Source: Rhyacichthys aspro (Eukaryota; Chordata; Actinopteri; Gobiiformes; Rhyacichthyidae). Taken from it: DNA of 64,000 bases. The translations under genes and the position numbers were made by a program. The stretch covers positions 5,413,640-5,477,639 of the forward strand of contig CM072152.1 of NCBI GenBank assembly GCA_036850595.1, written 5' to 3'. A model generated the notes under the pieces. It saw only the letters and a program-made list of their open reading frames with translations, was not told where the DNA came from and made no database searches. Numbering within the stretch: the stretch's first letter is position 1; each line of letters begins with the position of its first letter. Of the stretch, positions 24,601-39,600 are shown piece after piece.

Positions 24601-27600
24601 TCACCTTGCGAGCTATTTATGATTTCAGAGAAAGCTATTCTTCTGCCTATTATGAGGTCAGTATTATATGAATATAGATGGAGAACACAAGTGAAAAGTT
24701 CCCTTGTATCATATAGAGGTTTATGGGTCCTGCTGCTGTTGTATGAACTGTGCAGCCTCCATTTAAACCAGTGCATATTGTTGCCTTTGTTGACAAAGAG
24801 CTTATAAAATGCTAAAGCTCTTTTTGTCAAAAGGAACATTATAAAATCTTGAATCTCTGAATGAAGTGTTTTGCTTCTCAACAGTCAACTGAAATGTACC
24901 TATTTCACATTTTATTTGTGCAGCATTTCAAATTTCTGTAGTAGTAGAGCCATTAACAATATATATCAAGGCTGAATTAGGTAAACAAATAACTATTAGT
25001 TCCTGTTCATCCTACTAATACTACTAATATATAGTAAAAAATACATCTCATGAAGGAAACCTTCAATACATCTTATATGAAAAGCTATGCAAGCAAAGCA
25101 AGTTAAATTTTCTTCTAAAAGTAACTATACACCTCTGCATGACATCCATACAACCCCAGCCTGTCTCCTCAACTTTAAAGACAGTCAGGGCCCACCCACA
25201 AATCATGCACTTTCCACGGTGAAACTTCAGACAGCTGTAACCTCACTGGCTGTCACACTCTCTCTGAGGTGAAATCCAGTGCATATGTTTTGAGATACAC
25301 AATCTACGACACATTCCTATCATCAAAACCACACGAGAGACATGTTTACACCAGGTGACCACGGTACTTCCCTGATGAGTTCAAAGTCTCCAAAAACTTC
25401 CAGGACATGTGATAAGACTGGGCCAATGAGTAACAGATTTTTGGCATACATCGCTCAGATGCCCACACTTCCTCTGACCATGAGCACTTATGACGAATTC
25501 AGTGTGCGAAAGACAAAGGATCTCCATCAGGCCGCCCTGTTTGGAACAAAACAGAGGGTGTGTTGTGTGGAAAGTCTTCTATCTGTGATGAGCAGAGTTA
25601 TTTATAGCCAGGAACAAAAGGAAACCAGTGTTGGATGAGCTAAGAGCTCCCTGTAATGAAGAACAGCATTGTTTATTTGAAGAGGTCAGAAGTTAGTGAC
25701 TCCTCATCTCTGTTCAATATTCAGTGCAGGACAAAAAAGTTAACTGGAAAATATGTGTGGGAAACTGAAACAAAAAATGAAAAACAAAAAGTAAAGACAA
25801 AGAGAGAGAAAGGTCTTGTGTTGTGGGTGGGACAGTGATTTGGAAACCTCAAACTACCATGACCCCACCCCCTATCCTTCACTCTTCGCCATCGACACAT
25901 GTCATTATCAATAAAGCGTAGCACTAAGTGAAGACAAGCCAGCCTCTCGGTTTGTTTTCATCCATTTTGAGCCGTCACATTCCACCCTCACTGTGTGTAT
26001 TCTGCACTGGTTTCTAATTACCTCGAAGAGATGGCGGCTGGTGAACATGTGAAGGGCCATATGGCTGAGTGGGATATCAAGCCCCTGTGACTGAAGAATA
26101 CAGCTGGCCATTGTTCTCAGTGGAGGCAGAAAAGGTTCTGGGAAAGGTTGAGTCACTGGGGTGAGGTGGGACCCTGTGGAGAGCTGAACACCCACCGCAC
26201 ACAGCAGAGGTAACTGGTTACTGGTCACAAGGACTGTCATTCAACAGCCCTGTCCCAACAATTAGTTCCCCTTCAAACTTTATGTTTCCCAAAAGATTGG
26301 AGGGTCAGAGGACAGACCTCTGAACGACCAAGGTGAGGTCCTAGATGAGCCTGGAGAAATCTGAGAGGCAAAGTCACCAGAGCAGAGGCTCCAAATGTCA
26401 GCATGGCTCCCACTTGTTTATAGGCCCTTGGAATGTAGCGGTTCTGCTTGTTATTAACAGCAGACAACACTCTCTCACATGCCTCTCATGAACAAGCATT
26501 AAAGCTTACCGCCGTGAGGGGCGTGACGCTCTCTGATGGCCTGAGGCCTAAATTTGTTTTAGGAAAATGAAATAAGCATTGGAGCAGAGCAGAGCAGGCC
26601 ATGGTGAGCACAGAAGGACATTAAGGCAGCCTGGTGGACATATGCCAGAGGAAACAGCAGTGGCACGTCTGGAATCTGACTTGGAGGGAAAAGACGGTAG
26701 TTTGGACTAGACCGCAACGCCAAGCACATGATGGGATCACTGAATGACTTACTGTTGGAGGTCGTTTTGCACCAAGAGCTGTAGCTACAGGGGAATGTCG
26801 TGCTCTGTAATTCAGCTGCCTTTCTCCCCATTTGGTAGCGATTTGCTTAAGTGCCTGAGCACGGTTCACAGACAACAATATGGAAACATACGATGTATGG
26901 AATTTACAGATAAGACAGAAAATGGAAATGAAGGAGAGCTTTGAGATTGTTCCGATAGGTCAAAAGTCAAAATAATCCCAGGAGATCTCAGCCAAAGCAT
27001 TTGAAAGTCGTTATGACTCACTGTGCCACATGTGAAGATAGATATCACATTTCCACACTTTTCTACTGGTTATACAGTATATATTATTAAGCATAAAGCA
27101 CTTAGAAAACCCAGACACTGTACAGCCCAGAGCCCACACTCAGCCTCTGGCTGTGCCTGTCTGGCCCACATTAAGTCAATGTGTTAAAACAGAATACAGA
27201 CTGATACAGAGACCATTTTTTAACAAGATATGGTCTTCCAAGTATTAATGCACTGATATATCAAAACTAAGGCAAAGGCCAAACACAAAACAAAGCAGAC
27301 AGTTTTGTCTTTGCTTTGGCTGTGGACAAGAAGCCTTTAGTGCAAGGTTCTTACTCTCAAAACATTATCCAGGACATTATCAGTGATGTTTTTAGTTTGA
27401 CAACAATGCTAGTACCAAAAAAGTAAATATGGAATACCAGACAACAGAAGCCAAAAGGCCACTTACTGTCTAAAACAGAAAATAAAACTCCCATTAAACT
27501 CCCCCTGTGTTCCAGAGGCTACAGCAGACTTTACCTCTGAACCTCTTTGCTGCTCTCTGTGCTGAGCTCCACACTGCTGCCATCCCCTTGTGACCTGCTA

Positions 27601-30600
27601 TCCACAGAGGGGTCCAGCTCAGGATGGGTGGCCTCATGGTGGCTCTGGGATTTAGGCAGAGTGTCTCTGTCCTGCTCTGACAGAGGGGTGCAGCGGCCCT
27701 GGCTGCCCATGCTGCTGATGCTCCCCGTCGTCCCATGGTGGGCTCTCTCCACGGCCCCTCCAGCGCGTTTGGCCTCAGTGCAGCGCTTCATGGCCTGGAG
27801 CTGGGACAGGGGCACTATATCTGCTCCCTGGGGTTGATGCCAGACGGTGCGTCGTCCAGTAGAGTTGTAGTAGTAGAAACGGCCGCTGTTGGGGTCAAAC
27901 AACTCCCACCACTGGTTCCCGTCTGCCTGACGGACTGGAACGCCCGGAGGAGGGTCCCAGCCGCACTCGCCGGTGGTCAGGTTCACATACATACGCTCAT
28001 GAGAGCGCGGTTCCACGATCTCCACCCAGTCGGCACTGAGGAGAGAGACACAGCAAACATTTCAGTGACAATGACAGACTGTGTGTGTGTTTTAACCAAA
28101 CTATGTTTTTAGACATAAGCAAACAGCTTTTTGGTGGACTAAATGCCTATTGACAGTAGTATCCATGATTTAACAGGAGTAGATTATGGTCTAGTCGCCA
28201 TGCCTGAGTACTCATCAACCCGACATGCAGTAAACAACTCACACGGTTTGACAGACTGAAAGGTTTAAGATTGTGCCCTGTCCCATATGGCCAGTGTGTC
28301 AATATTTGTGTCCCCTATGAGTTACCATCTGTAAAGAGAGCCTGTTAGCAGTGATATCATCTCTGTTAAATATGAAATACTAGTGGGTAAGTGTCCCAGA
28401 ATAACAGGACAGGTGGACTGACACAGTGAGACAACAGGCATGGAGTCAGCAGGGCACTGACAGAACCATACGCTGTTTAGAGCACCACTAATGCAAACAG
28501 CACTGAGCTTAACTACAGAGTGGTAACAGCCAACTCAGCACAAAACGCACAGAGCAACAAGAGAGTGCGCACTGGAGCCACAATAAGAGACTGAGGCCAT
28601 GAGAGAAACAGTTTGTGGACAGGCACACAGGCAAAAGCACTGTTTAGCGAAAATGACATCAAACTGACGCTATGTTTGCCTGATTTGTTCCAAACCAACC
28701 AATCAGAGTCTTCTGACTTCGCAACCAAGAGAGAAGTGTCCTGGTATGTGGTGGCCACATATTTTGTCACATATTTTTGTATAATTTGGGCGTTTTACTA
28801 AAAACCTATGTAAATAACAAGGAGCTGGAGGAGGTGTCTGGGAAAAGGAGGTCCCATTTTTCGGTGTTTGTGAATTGGCCATAGATAAACAGATTTGATT
28901 TGGCAGGTGGCAGTGGCAATTCATTTTTTCAAACTAATGAAAAAAAAAATAAATCTTTCATATAAACAAAAACACTTCTAGTGTAAATGCATGGATGCTA
29001 AAGCTAGCAGCAATGGGTAACTGCAACAATAATCATAATTACAGTTATGTGCCATATTCTGGCTAAAATACCTTACCATATTGGCCATAGTCAACTAAAA
29101 AAATTATAATTTACTTATATTATTTTATATATTTACTTGTATTTTCAACTGCTTTCAGTCATGAACTCCTACTTCTCTAACCTAGCAACAGTAACCCATG
29201 AGGGCGGGAGCATGGGTGGGACTTAACAGAGGGTCAATTAGACTGTGTTCTAAATTTATGGAAAATTATAGGGCATGGTTTGTGTGTGAAATGAAATGTG
29301 CCGTAGACTGCCTTTACAAGCTTTCCCTGGTGCAGAACTTCTGCTGCTGTACCTGTAAAATAACAAAAAAGCAAGGGACTTCTACTACTTTATATCCAGG
29401 TCATGGCACCCTTTAGCAGGATTTTTTGTGTCTCCTTTGATCTAGTTCTTTTAAGTGTGCCAGCAAATCCACGTGGGAACTCTGAAACTTGGAGACTTGT
29501 TTCCCTGGGCTGTGCGTGTCAGTTAGTATCTAGATGAGAGCCACAAGAACGACTCAAAATACCCAATAAATCAAATGGCTCCAATTTTTCTTTCACAATG
29601 ACTACACTGACAACTATTCATTTTTTTTCTCCATGAAAATCCCTCGTAAATCTAGCCTACTATCTTCCAGCCACTGACGAGAAATTAGTGTCACAAGAAT
29701 CTGCCGTAGGATTGGAACTTTTCCTAGTTTTCTCAGAACACAAGAAAGCCTTTTTTGCCGTGTCACATTGCATGTTTGCGGTGAAAGCAGCTGTTCGGGT
29801 GACCTGGGACACTCAGAGGGTGTGAAGCTCTCATGTCCAATAATGTGTTGTATCTTGTGTAAGTTCTGAGGGAACTCTGTGAGCAGCTACAGCCTCAGAA
29901 ATATACACACGGGAAGAGTGGTGCCAGTCTGGTGCCAGGGTTACAGTGTCACCATGAAAACAAGAGCTAAGCGCTTCAGTGAAAACAACAACTGGTGGCT
30001 GTTTAAACAAAACCAGATTGACACAACATAGATAACGGTACTACGATGAGTCAAGTAATCAAACTTTGTGAAGCTGGTAAATCAGATGGGGCAAACCTAA
30101 AGCAGAATCACAGAAGGCCTATATTAAGTTGGATATTTGTAATAAACAACTGACTGTAGTAAGGACTCACATTGTAGTCAATACCACATTAACAGATGCC
30201 CAGTGATAGCCGAGACCAGAGTGTATTGAGACCACTCCAAAATGAAGAGTTATAAGGATGGAGACTGACTCAACACCAACTCAGTCTAAGACCAAGTCCA
30301 AAGTAATGCAGGAGGGGAGAAAAAATCTAAAGTGACGAAATCAAAGTTTTCATCCAATCACAAACATAAAACATCCTAAAACAGTTTAGGTCTAGGTCAG
30401 TCCTCACTTACATCTCGAGATCTCTTAAACCACGAAAAGACTGAAAAAAAAGACTGAGACAAGCCCGAGACCTCCAAGTGTTCTGGTCTTATGTCAAGAT
30501 ACAAGACCAAACGCAAGTGCTCCAAGTTTGGACCTGTTCCCCAGAATAATTGAAGTGGGTATTGGGAATCATTTTAGCATGAGTTTCACTTGGTATCACC

Positions 30601-33600
30601 TTTAAAATGTGCATTTGTCCATGACTTCAGTTTTGTTTGAATACCTCCATATGCATTCTGAGTGCCACATTTTATGTAACTTCTGTGAATTTAAAGACAT
30701 CTTTTAGGTTGGCTGTCATGTCAACAGACAGATCTAAAGCAAATGAAACTGTAACTTTCACTAATTTATTCCATTTTGTTCAGCAACAAATCCAATATTT
30801 TACTCAATACTCCAATAAATGTTGCCAGCACCTACCCTAGGCTCTCTGATGGATTATTTAAGAGCCAGATAAAGATAGCAAAAGCATGGGTAGGATATAG
30901 GGGATGTACCCATAAGGACTGCCCATGTGTCCGAGTGCTCTGTGCTGGGAGGCCATCTGGTCCGATCCCTCACACCAGGCACACAGCCCTAACCTCAGCA
31001 GAGTCAACACACATTGCTTTTTTAGACTTTTATCCCAGCCGGAATGAAAGAGAGATAACAGAGTAAACTTGTACAAGAGCTCGACATTTTCATTGGATCT
31101 GGCAAGTGTAACATCATCAAAACTGCTGTTTGTTGGTACTACATGGCCAGAGTCATAGCTGGCTACTGTTTACGGTCTGATTGCCGACAAGAAAGCAGGG
31201 TCCCCTTGTTAGAAGATGACTCCCGGAGTGATTAGATCCGCAACACATGAAGGGCGGGAAGCTTGGCAAATAAAGGAGCATTGAAAGCTGAGGCCAAACA
31301 GTCAATACCACCCCACACATACCACAGCCTTTATCCACCAGCTTTCAGAGAGAAGCCATTCCCACACATAGAAATGGATCCGTGTTGCATTCCTTTATCA
31401 TTTAGCCATGTGTTTGCTATATAATGCGCTGCTTCTGTGTGCTACAAACCAAACCCCTACAGACCCATGAAAAGGATAAGTAAGCTTTGTGTGCTCCCTA
31501 AAATTCCACAGTGGTGATGACACCAGGGAAAAAAACTGCAAAAATTTTGACAGTGCGAGACACACAATAACCTGAATGGCCTAACAGGAAGGCAGGTTTT
31601 GAGGGTCAACTACGAAGGTTGCGCTTGATGGGCTTGGATGTATGGGGCGCTCTGGTTGCATAAGAACTCTTCCCTCAAGGCAAATAAACAGCATTTAGGG
31701 CTGAGAGGCGGCCTGCTGGGCTCTGTTGACGCAACCAGATAAGCAGAAAGACTGGTTGGTGTTCGGCTTTGGGGATTCCTGGAACATCACTTGTGGCTGT
31801 ACTGAAACAACATGAAAAATTCATCTAGTGGTAAAATAACAATAACAATTCTGCCTGATTATTAAAAGCAAATAATACTCCTGTTGCTATTAATATCCTC
31901 AGTGATGTTCTTGTTTGAAATACTATGCAAAGAAGCTGCTGAGGAGATTTGTCTGTATAGACCATTATTGCGCAAACAGTGGGTTGGTATACAGTATACT
32001 TATTTATTATGATTTTATGTGCAAGAAAAACAAGACATAAAAAAAACAGTACTCTAAACAAGCATCAACAATGTGATACTAAAATACTGTGAAGTATAGT
32101 CTAATCATTAACAAAAAATCATCTTTTAAAGGGCCCATTTATTGAGTAAATGGACTATTGACTATTGAGGCCTTTAACAGAGCATCATTTGCATCTACCT
32201 ACTTTACCTTTTCAATCTGTGTAAATCTAATTAATTAATCAAATCAAAGTTTTTGAATAACATCAGACATAGTTATAGTGCAAAACCAAATTTGGGAATA
32301 TGTGGGAAAGTGTTTGTTTTGTTTGTCGGACAGACAATCCCCGTTGTAACTCTAATAACTAATAATCACCACAGAAAGTTGGTCACATTGCTACTGTGAT
32401 CGTTTTGGATTTGCAGAATCCCAGGTGATTGGTCAAAACAAAAAGAGAGTAAGCTACTGTTTGACACACTGGGGATTGTTGATTTATGCAAATCAGCCAT
32501 GTGCTTCAAATTATCAGTGGCTTTTTGATGTTTTTTCAAGAGCTTATGTGGCCTTATATATGCTACATTCAAGCCCATCTTAGAAGTGAGAAAAACAGGC
32601 TTCCAGTCAAAGCTTCAAAAACAAAGGTCAGATACCACTGCTAACAAACTGAACTGCTGCTTTGCTATTGTTGATGTTTTATGCTTGCATTAGTCAAATA
32701 ATAAAGAGGTCATATAGGAAGGGAAAAAATGGCAAATTGTAAGACAATAAACCTAGAGGTAAAATGGTTGAAGTAAAGTTGTAATTCAATTGGCCTTTTA
32801 TAAATGTCACCACCCCTAAAGTTTGGGAAATGTGGTATTGATTAATATTGGAGTCTGCAGTAGACAGACGGGAGACTGAGCCAGTCTGTCTCATGCTGCA
32901 AATGTTCATAAATGGTTTGGAATGCAGCGTCCACCACTTCAGCTAAGTTCAATGTTTTATATCGATCTATATTTAACTTATTGTTCAATCACATAGTGAT
33001 ATACCAAGGTTCTCTTGTAATAAAAGCAAATTTATGGGATTTAAGGTAGACTTCATGAAAAGATGAGAAACATGTTTGTCAGTTGGCTTAATAAAATGCA
33101 GCATTTTTACTGTAACGCGTTCCAAGACACTGTCCTATGAAACAGAAGCTCTTTTGTCTCCCATTTGGGTCAAGAAGGCGAGTCGGTCCATGGTTATTAC
33201 GCTCTGACTAAAAATAAAGCTTGTCAAATTATGAATAAAGGCTTCAAATTGTCTGCAAGAGGCCAAAAGTCACAATCATACAAACAGCCGTCGTGTCGAT
33301 AAACCCACTTTCTAAAGCTCCTTGTTACTTCATTCTCAATCTGCCAGAAGTCTCCTCCAAAAGGAAAACTACTTCATCTATCAACTGCATTACTACAGCC
33401 AGCTCCTAAAATAACTGTCAACTGAAAGCCGTTTCCCAGAGCGAGGCAAACAACAAAATATAGTTCATGGAATCTGCTCTATTGTTCCAAAGCCAAAGCC
33501 AAATTGTAAATGGCACTTTTCCCGGCAACGGTAAACACGCAGGAGTGGACAATGGATTCACTCGAAATAGGGCAACGTACGGCCTTGTGTCATTGTCCGC

Positions 33601-36600
33601 CTCGGGATTTCAAACAAATACCAGAGAGGCTGCTGATTTCATCACAAAGATAAACTCAGAGTGAACACGAGATTGTGATCTGTGTAGAGTAGAGCTGTGA
33701 GTAAACTGTAGCACTGTTGTGGCTGAGATAATCTAGTAATGGCTGCAATAAAGCTTTATGCTCCATTGGTGTTGGGGCATTTCTTTTAAGGCCTGTTTCC
33801 TCCAAGTGGTACAGTAGCACTATGGCACGTTTATTTGGGTTTCTATTGAGGTGGATGGTGCCAAAATAAGCAAAAGGTAAAGCTGATTGTAAATGAAATC
33901 CTGCATGTGTAATTTTAGAGTCAATAACACATTTTCAGTTTTAAAAGGAGTCAGCATGTCTTTTTATTATTAGATACCACTGCATTAGCTGTCATTAGCC
34001 ACTTTTCTTGATAATGTGTATTTAGGTTGTGGCCCATTAACACTCAACAAGTGACAGAGAGAAACAATGAGAAACTATCTTCTTTGATGCTATTTCACAT
34101 GTGAGTTAGAAATTTAGCTAATACCAACACATTTGATCTAAAGTTGCCCCTCCCAATTCAGATCAAATTTGGAGTGTAAAGGTGAACTGTACTGGACCCA
34201 ATGATGGAATGGGTTTCATAAAACAAGCCATCTCAAGGGTATATCATTATTCACATGCCGATACCCAAGCTGAGGTGAGTCCAAAGCTAAACTCAGCAAG
34301 CTAGTTAAGCTCCCCCTTCCGTACACTCCTCTTGTATGGTAACCTCTAACCTTTTCCAACAACAGTCTTTTCTGAGCAGCTGCCTTTGACTGTCCCTTGT
34401 GGACCACGTTCTCACAGGGCCTGCCATTCATCTCCGAAACCTTAGTGCTCTGTTCACAGGCACGGCAACAAGTGCCAGCCAAGGTCCGCCCTGACCGGTG
34501 TGTTTACTGAGCTGCCATTTTCTATTTACAGCCATAAACCTTCCTTTAGACCTGGATACAGGCTCCAAAATAAACCCTTCCTCCTGCCAAGGGATCAAAA
34601 CGTGCAGGTACAAAACTATTAAAATGTATCAAGAATGAAAAATGACTGGTAATTTGCACAAGCAAGCTGCAGCCTGTACAAAAGAAAAGATCTAGTCAAA
34701 GCGGACTGCTGTTTGATTATGTATAAACGTCCATTCAGCACGGCTGCTAGGCAACCGTTTTATCTAAATATTGTAAAACAAGAGTAGGGACACGGAGCGA
34801 CTACTGAGTGCTTGGCAGCAGATGCATTGGCTGTGACTAAGGAAGAGCGTGACAGTAAAGCTGGCATGGTGCCGTGGCCGCAGTCCTGCTTATTGAAGTG
34901 GAGAGGGCAGCTGATCTAGCGTGCAAATTTGTAAATTACCCGACAAAGGCACACTTTTAAATGGAAATATATAACAAGAGTTGCATAAAGCATCTTAGTT
35001 GTATTCTTGTGACTTGGGTTTATGTAACACATTGTTTGCAAGAAGTGAAATGCTAGCTGCCTCCTTTTGTGCGTTTTGCTGTTAGAGTTTGTTTGAAATC
35101 ATTAATCAAAGTTTAAGTTCATAATACTGAAAAAAAGCAAGGGTCTTTTTGTACGTTTTGGTTTATCACTTCATTCACAATACTTTTAATAAATTAGATT
35201 TCTTAGCTTAACACAGATGCTAAAGTCTTAATAGACAGTGGCAGCAAATTAGAAAAAGCAGATACGGAACCCTATGAAATATCAGACAGCAAATAAATGA
35301 AAAGTCCCAATATCCCATTTACAACAATGAGTCTATGACATCACACAAGTTTATTCACCTGCACTAAATGGAAATTAAAACATTTTTCATTTTTCTTTTT
35401 GCCACATTCTACATTTCACTTTAACTTTCTGTGAACAGGATTTATTGTCTTAGATTAAGAGTACAATTCTTTACAGTTTCTGTGAATTTTGCTGTTACTG
35501 TTTGCGCTGAATGGTGGTCTACAGGTCATCTGTGTCCAGGGCGTACAAACAGGTTCCTGAACAACCACAGAGAGAGAAGGCTGAGTACACATGTCGAGAT
35601 GACAGAAAAAAGCCCTGCACCTGTCCCATACACATTCTTTGGCTCTTTTGTTTAACACCTCCCATTCCTGTTCTGTCACCAGGGTCATAGGTCACTAAAA
35701 TCCAACTCACAATTTGTCCCTGTGTATGTCTGCATTAAATTTAACAACAAACAAGTGCATAGGGACTGCTGAGTCTGTTACCAAGTAATGGACTTGTGAG
35801 TGGCATTCATGTCCACAGCAGTCCTCATAAAGTTAATTCAAGGTTGAGCACACTCTGTACTTATCTTGTTGGACTACTTTAACTGCTATGTGTTTTACCT
35901 CTATTAGCCAGACACTGCATGTTCTGTTTACATAACAGGTTTATTTCATAATGACTATGTGCAGTATGGTAATGTTACATATATAGGAAAATATTGAGTA
36001 CTTCTTTTTAAACTGATATGATGATATCACAATATTATGGTTACAACTTTATGACTTTAATTTTAGGAAAAGGAAATGTAAGCAAACGCTTGGGTTACTA
36101 TAATAACTACATGTAATAATTCTTCCAAATAAATAAAAGCCGTCCCTTAAGGCAGGTCTTTGGTGTTTTGAGCAAGTTACATTCACAGCCTCTGTCTAAA
36201 TAATCTCACAGTCTTCTTCCAAACTTTACCCAGTCATTCTAATACCTAATATGAAATTTCACTCAATAGTTTGACACCACAAATTCCCGACGCCTTGTGT
36301 TAAATAGAGAAGCTGTTGTGTAAATCACCCCATACCTAGAGCTGAGGATCAGATTTTATGCAAAATTGTGTCTGACTCGTGACTGTCCCAGGGCCTTGCT
36401 TCACAGAAGCAACTATGCAAAACAACCTATCTTGTCTAAGTTGGGCACAAAGTAGGCCATGGAAGAGTGATTTTAACAAGATTCTTTGAAAAGATATGGC
36501 TATTCTTATTGATCAGCCAGAAACTGATTAAATCACTATTAGATTCCTGGCAATAGAAAAACTTCAAGTCCACAAACCATACTGAAGGACAAAAATTGCA

Positions 36601-39600
36601 ATATACTAAAATGTATACAATTCTTTCAACTGCGGTCTGCTAACATTTGAACTCTGCTCTTTTTTAACTACTTTGAACCCTCCCCCTCTCCTACCAGCAG
36701 TTGTCAGTGTCCATTCCTCACTCGTCGTGTGCTGACATTGGCAAACCGGTTCATGGGTCATCTTTCATCGCGAGAAGCATCAAGCATGAAGGAGTCTGCC
36801 TCATGCGAGCTTGCCCAGGGACAGGGCAGGGGCGGCAGGTTGCCAAAGGAAGACGGGAAGAGAGGGGCAGAGAGGTAAAGCACATTAAGACCCAACAGCC
36901 GGGCAGCCACATGCCTGGCACAGAGAACAGGCCGAGGATGGAAGGATCAGGACGGGCCTGGGAGGAGCGCTCCTGAGCTGGCGCTGTCACTGGATTCACC
37001 TCCAGAAGACAGGCGGGATAAGACGCTAACAAGCTGTTGATGCTGGGTGTGGTGATGATGGTGTGCTACGATGGAAAAATAAGCCAGAGAGTACAGAAGG
37101 GAAAACTTAACACGCTTTTGCCTCTAACTTTACAAGGCTATTATATGTTTATAGTCACATGGTTACATTTTTAGATGTATATTTAAATCACTGATGTTGG
37201 AACAGTACAACACCTTACTAACTGACTCTGACTGACATTGTAAAGATTTCTTTATGTTTAATGTAGGTCTTTGGTAAGCCTGTTGCATGGCCTATATGCT
37301 TTAAAACAATAATAGTAATTAAAAAAGTGAGCAATGTTATGCAAACTTATCCGTTGGAACAGAAAGCAGAAGTCATGCAAGGATGACTAAATATCTCTTA
37401 AGTGAACTCTTATCTAGTATTGTCAGAGAGAGCTGTGATTGATGGGTCTGACTCATTCATTGCTGACTGAAACCAAGGCAACCAGATGGTCTGGTTTAGT
37501 CTCGAACCTCTATACTATATGGCATCTGTTATCAATGTGTGTTGGACATAGAGTAAGTATTGTAAATGTAAATGTGAAAAGAACTTTCTTACATCTTTGT
37601 AACTCTCATCAAATAAAAATTCTAAAGCAATGGGGTCTAATATTAGTATGAATCATAATAATTATAATAATATGACATTAGTAATTGACAAGCCTTGTAG
37701 TAAAGTACAATTGTAGAAGGTGTAAATATGTTTCATGTCGTCATGTTTCAGGTGCTTTTTGTGCTTTTCTGTTGAAGTTTTACCATCATCCCCTTTTGTT
37801 GGAATTGTTTTAGTGTTAATGCAGTTAGAAGCTACTTTATTACTTTTAGCATTGTTTTAATCCTATTTAATAGTACTTTATTTCTTAATAGTTCTGATGC
37901 AATTTAATGTTGTTTTGATACTTTAAAGAATTGTTGATGCTCTTTATGGCCACTTTGTTGCATTTTTGTTCAAGTATAGTGTTTCATTTATCAGGTATCT
38001 AATTGCAGTATCACTTATACTATTTACTAGCTACACTGGCCATCGTGACAAGATGATTAATTGCATGTAAAAGACAGGAACATAAAAGGAAGAATGTCCA
38101 TTTAAGTTGTTAAAAGTTTCTTTCTCAGAATGGTAGAAATGGTTACCTAGCTAATGGAATTCCATATGCATGACAATGCCTGGGAAATGCAGCCTTCTCT
38201 TTGTTCTTTGCGATTCCATGCAACAATATGGACTATTGTCAGATCAACAGGCAGACTTCATTCAGTGAGAACTCTCTTAACCAGTCAGCTGTGGGGAGGG
38301 TTTTGGGACATGTGTACGAGGTCCGGGGGTGACCTGCTTCAACAGCTGCCCTAATCCAGAACTAGAGACAGTTTCCCCTCTCCATTGACACTGGATTAGG
38401 CCGGATCTCGCAAGGTCGTTGAGCCACCTTCAGCACGGCCCTTCTTTCCCATGCTACTTTCCAAATGGCAATTTTACATGGCCAAAGTGAATTCGCTCCA
38501 TGTAGCTGCCAAAACGCTCAACCCCAAATGCAACCAAGTAATTCCTTATAGTTCCTACCTCGCCACTGCTTCCAGAAGAACATTTTGCCAGTCCTGAACT
38601 GCACTTCAAAGCTCCTTGTGGTAATCCTCAAAAAAAAAAAAACAAAACTATCCACCCAAAAAGTAGCGCTTTGTGATTCTTGTAAAGGGGGTATTGTCTT
38701 GTCTGGTCGCCCTGTCCTCTCCCACAGAATGCTGGGAACTTCTGGCCTCCCTTCTTTACTCTGCTCTGGTTGAACAGTCACTATCTGTCAAGACACTGGT
38801 CAGCCACAGTAATAAATTTCCTTTTATAGGCGCAACATTGACCAAACACGAGTCCCCATTCTGCCCTCAAATCCACCCCTTTTTCCTTTCTTGTACAGCA
38901 TATGGGAGACATTTCAGGTCAGAGAAGACAAGAGTGAACATGTGCAGCAGAGACTGAGCCCAGGCAGGATCAGGGTGTTTACTGCACACAGGGCAGCCTT
39001 TCTGTCCGCTATACCAGCTGTCAGAGCAGGAACAATGGGGTCACTTGTCCAAACAACAGAAAATGAATGAATTATGATGTAGTTATCCTTAAAAACAGTA
39101 ATATTCCAATCTTCTGCTTATCACTGTGGCTTACTGCATTGTTATTGCTGTAAAGTCAAACTTATAAGCTTTGAACATTTTAATTGATATGGATAGAGAA
39201 GGTACAGATGTAGCAATCAATGTCATCTTAAAAAAACAACATTTAAAAGACAATGTGGAAAGATCATTATGTTCTGGTTCTTACAACTGCCCAGTGAAGA
39301 CAAACTGAGCCCTGCTGTAGAAGCACAATGTGTTTTTTTAAGCATACATTCTTGTCTGAAGGTTCACACCATTTTTAAATAAAACTGATTTTTTATTTTT
39401 TATTTTAAAGTTTGAATTTGTCATCTGATCTGTTTTTACTCGGTTTCACCATAGATAACAGCATGTCCCTGCAGGACTACCGTAGGTGCTCACAGATGGT
39501 AGAAAGAAGGTTGTGAGCTGTGGAATTACAATCTGCAGACACTGCCAGATTTCTCAGTGCTAGCTTGCCATTTTTATGACCTTCTAGATTGCCTAAAAAA

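Noticed and set aside
36701..37032. Overlapping 91-93-codon ORFs on both strands in a GC-richer block
   Set aside because: No homology recognised and no splice sites that join them to a gene; kept only as a possible regulatory block.
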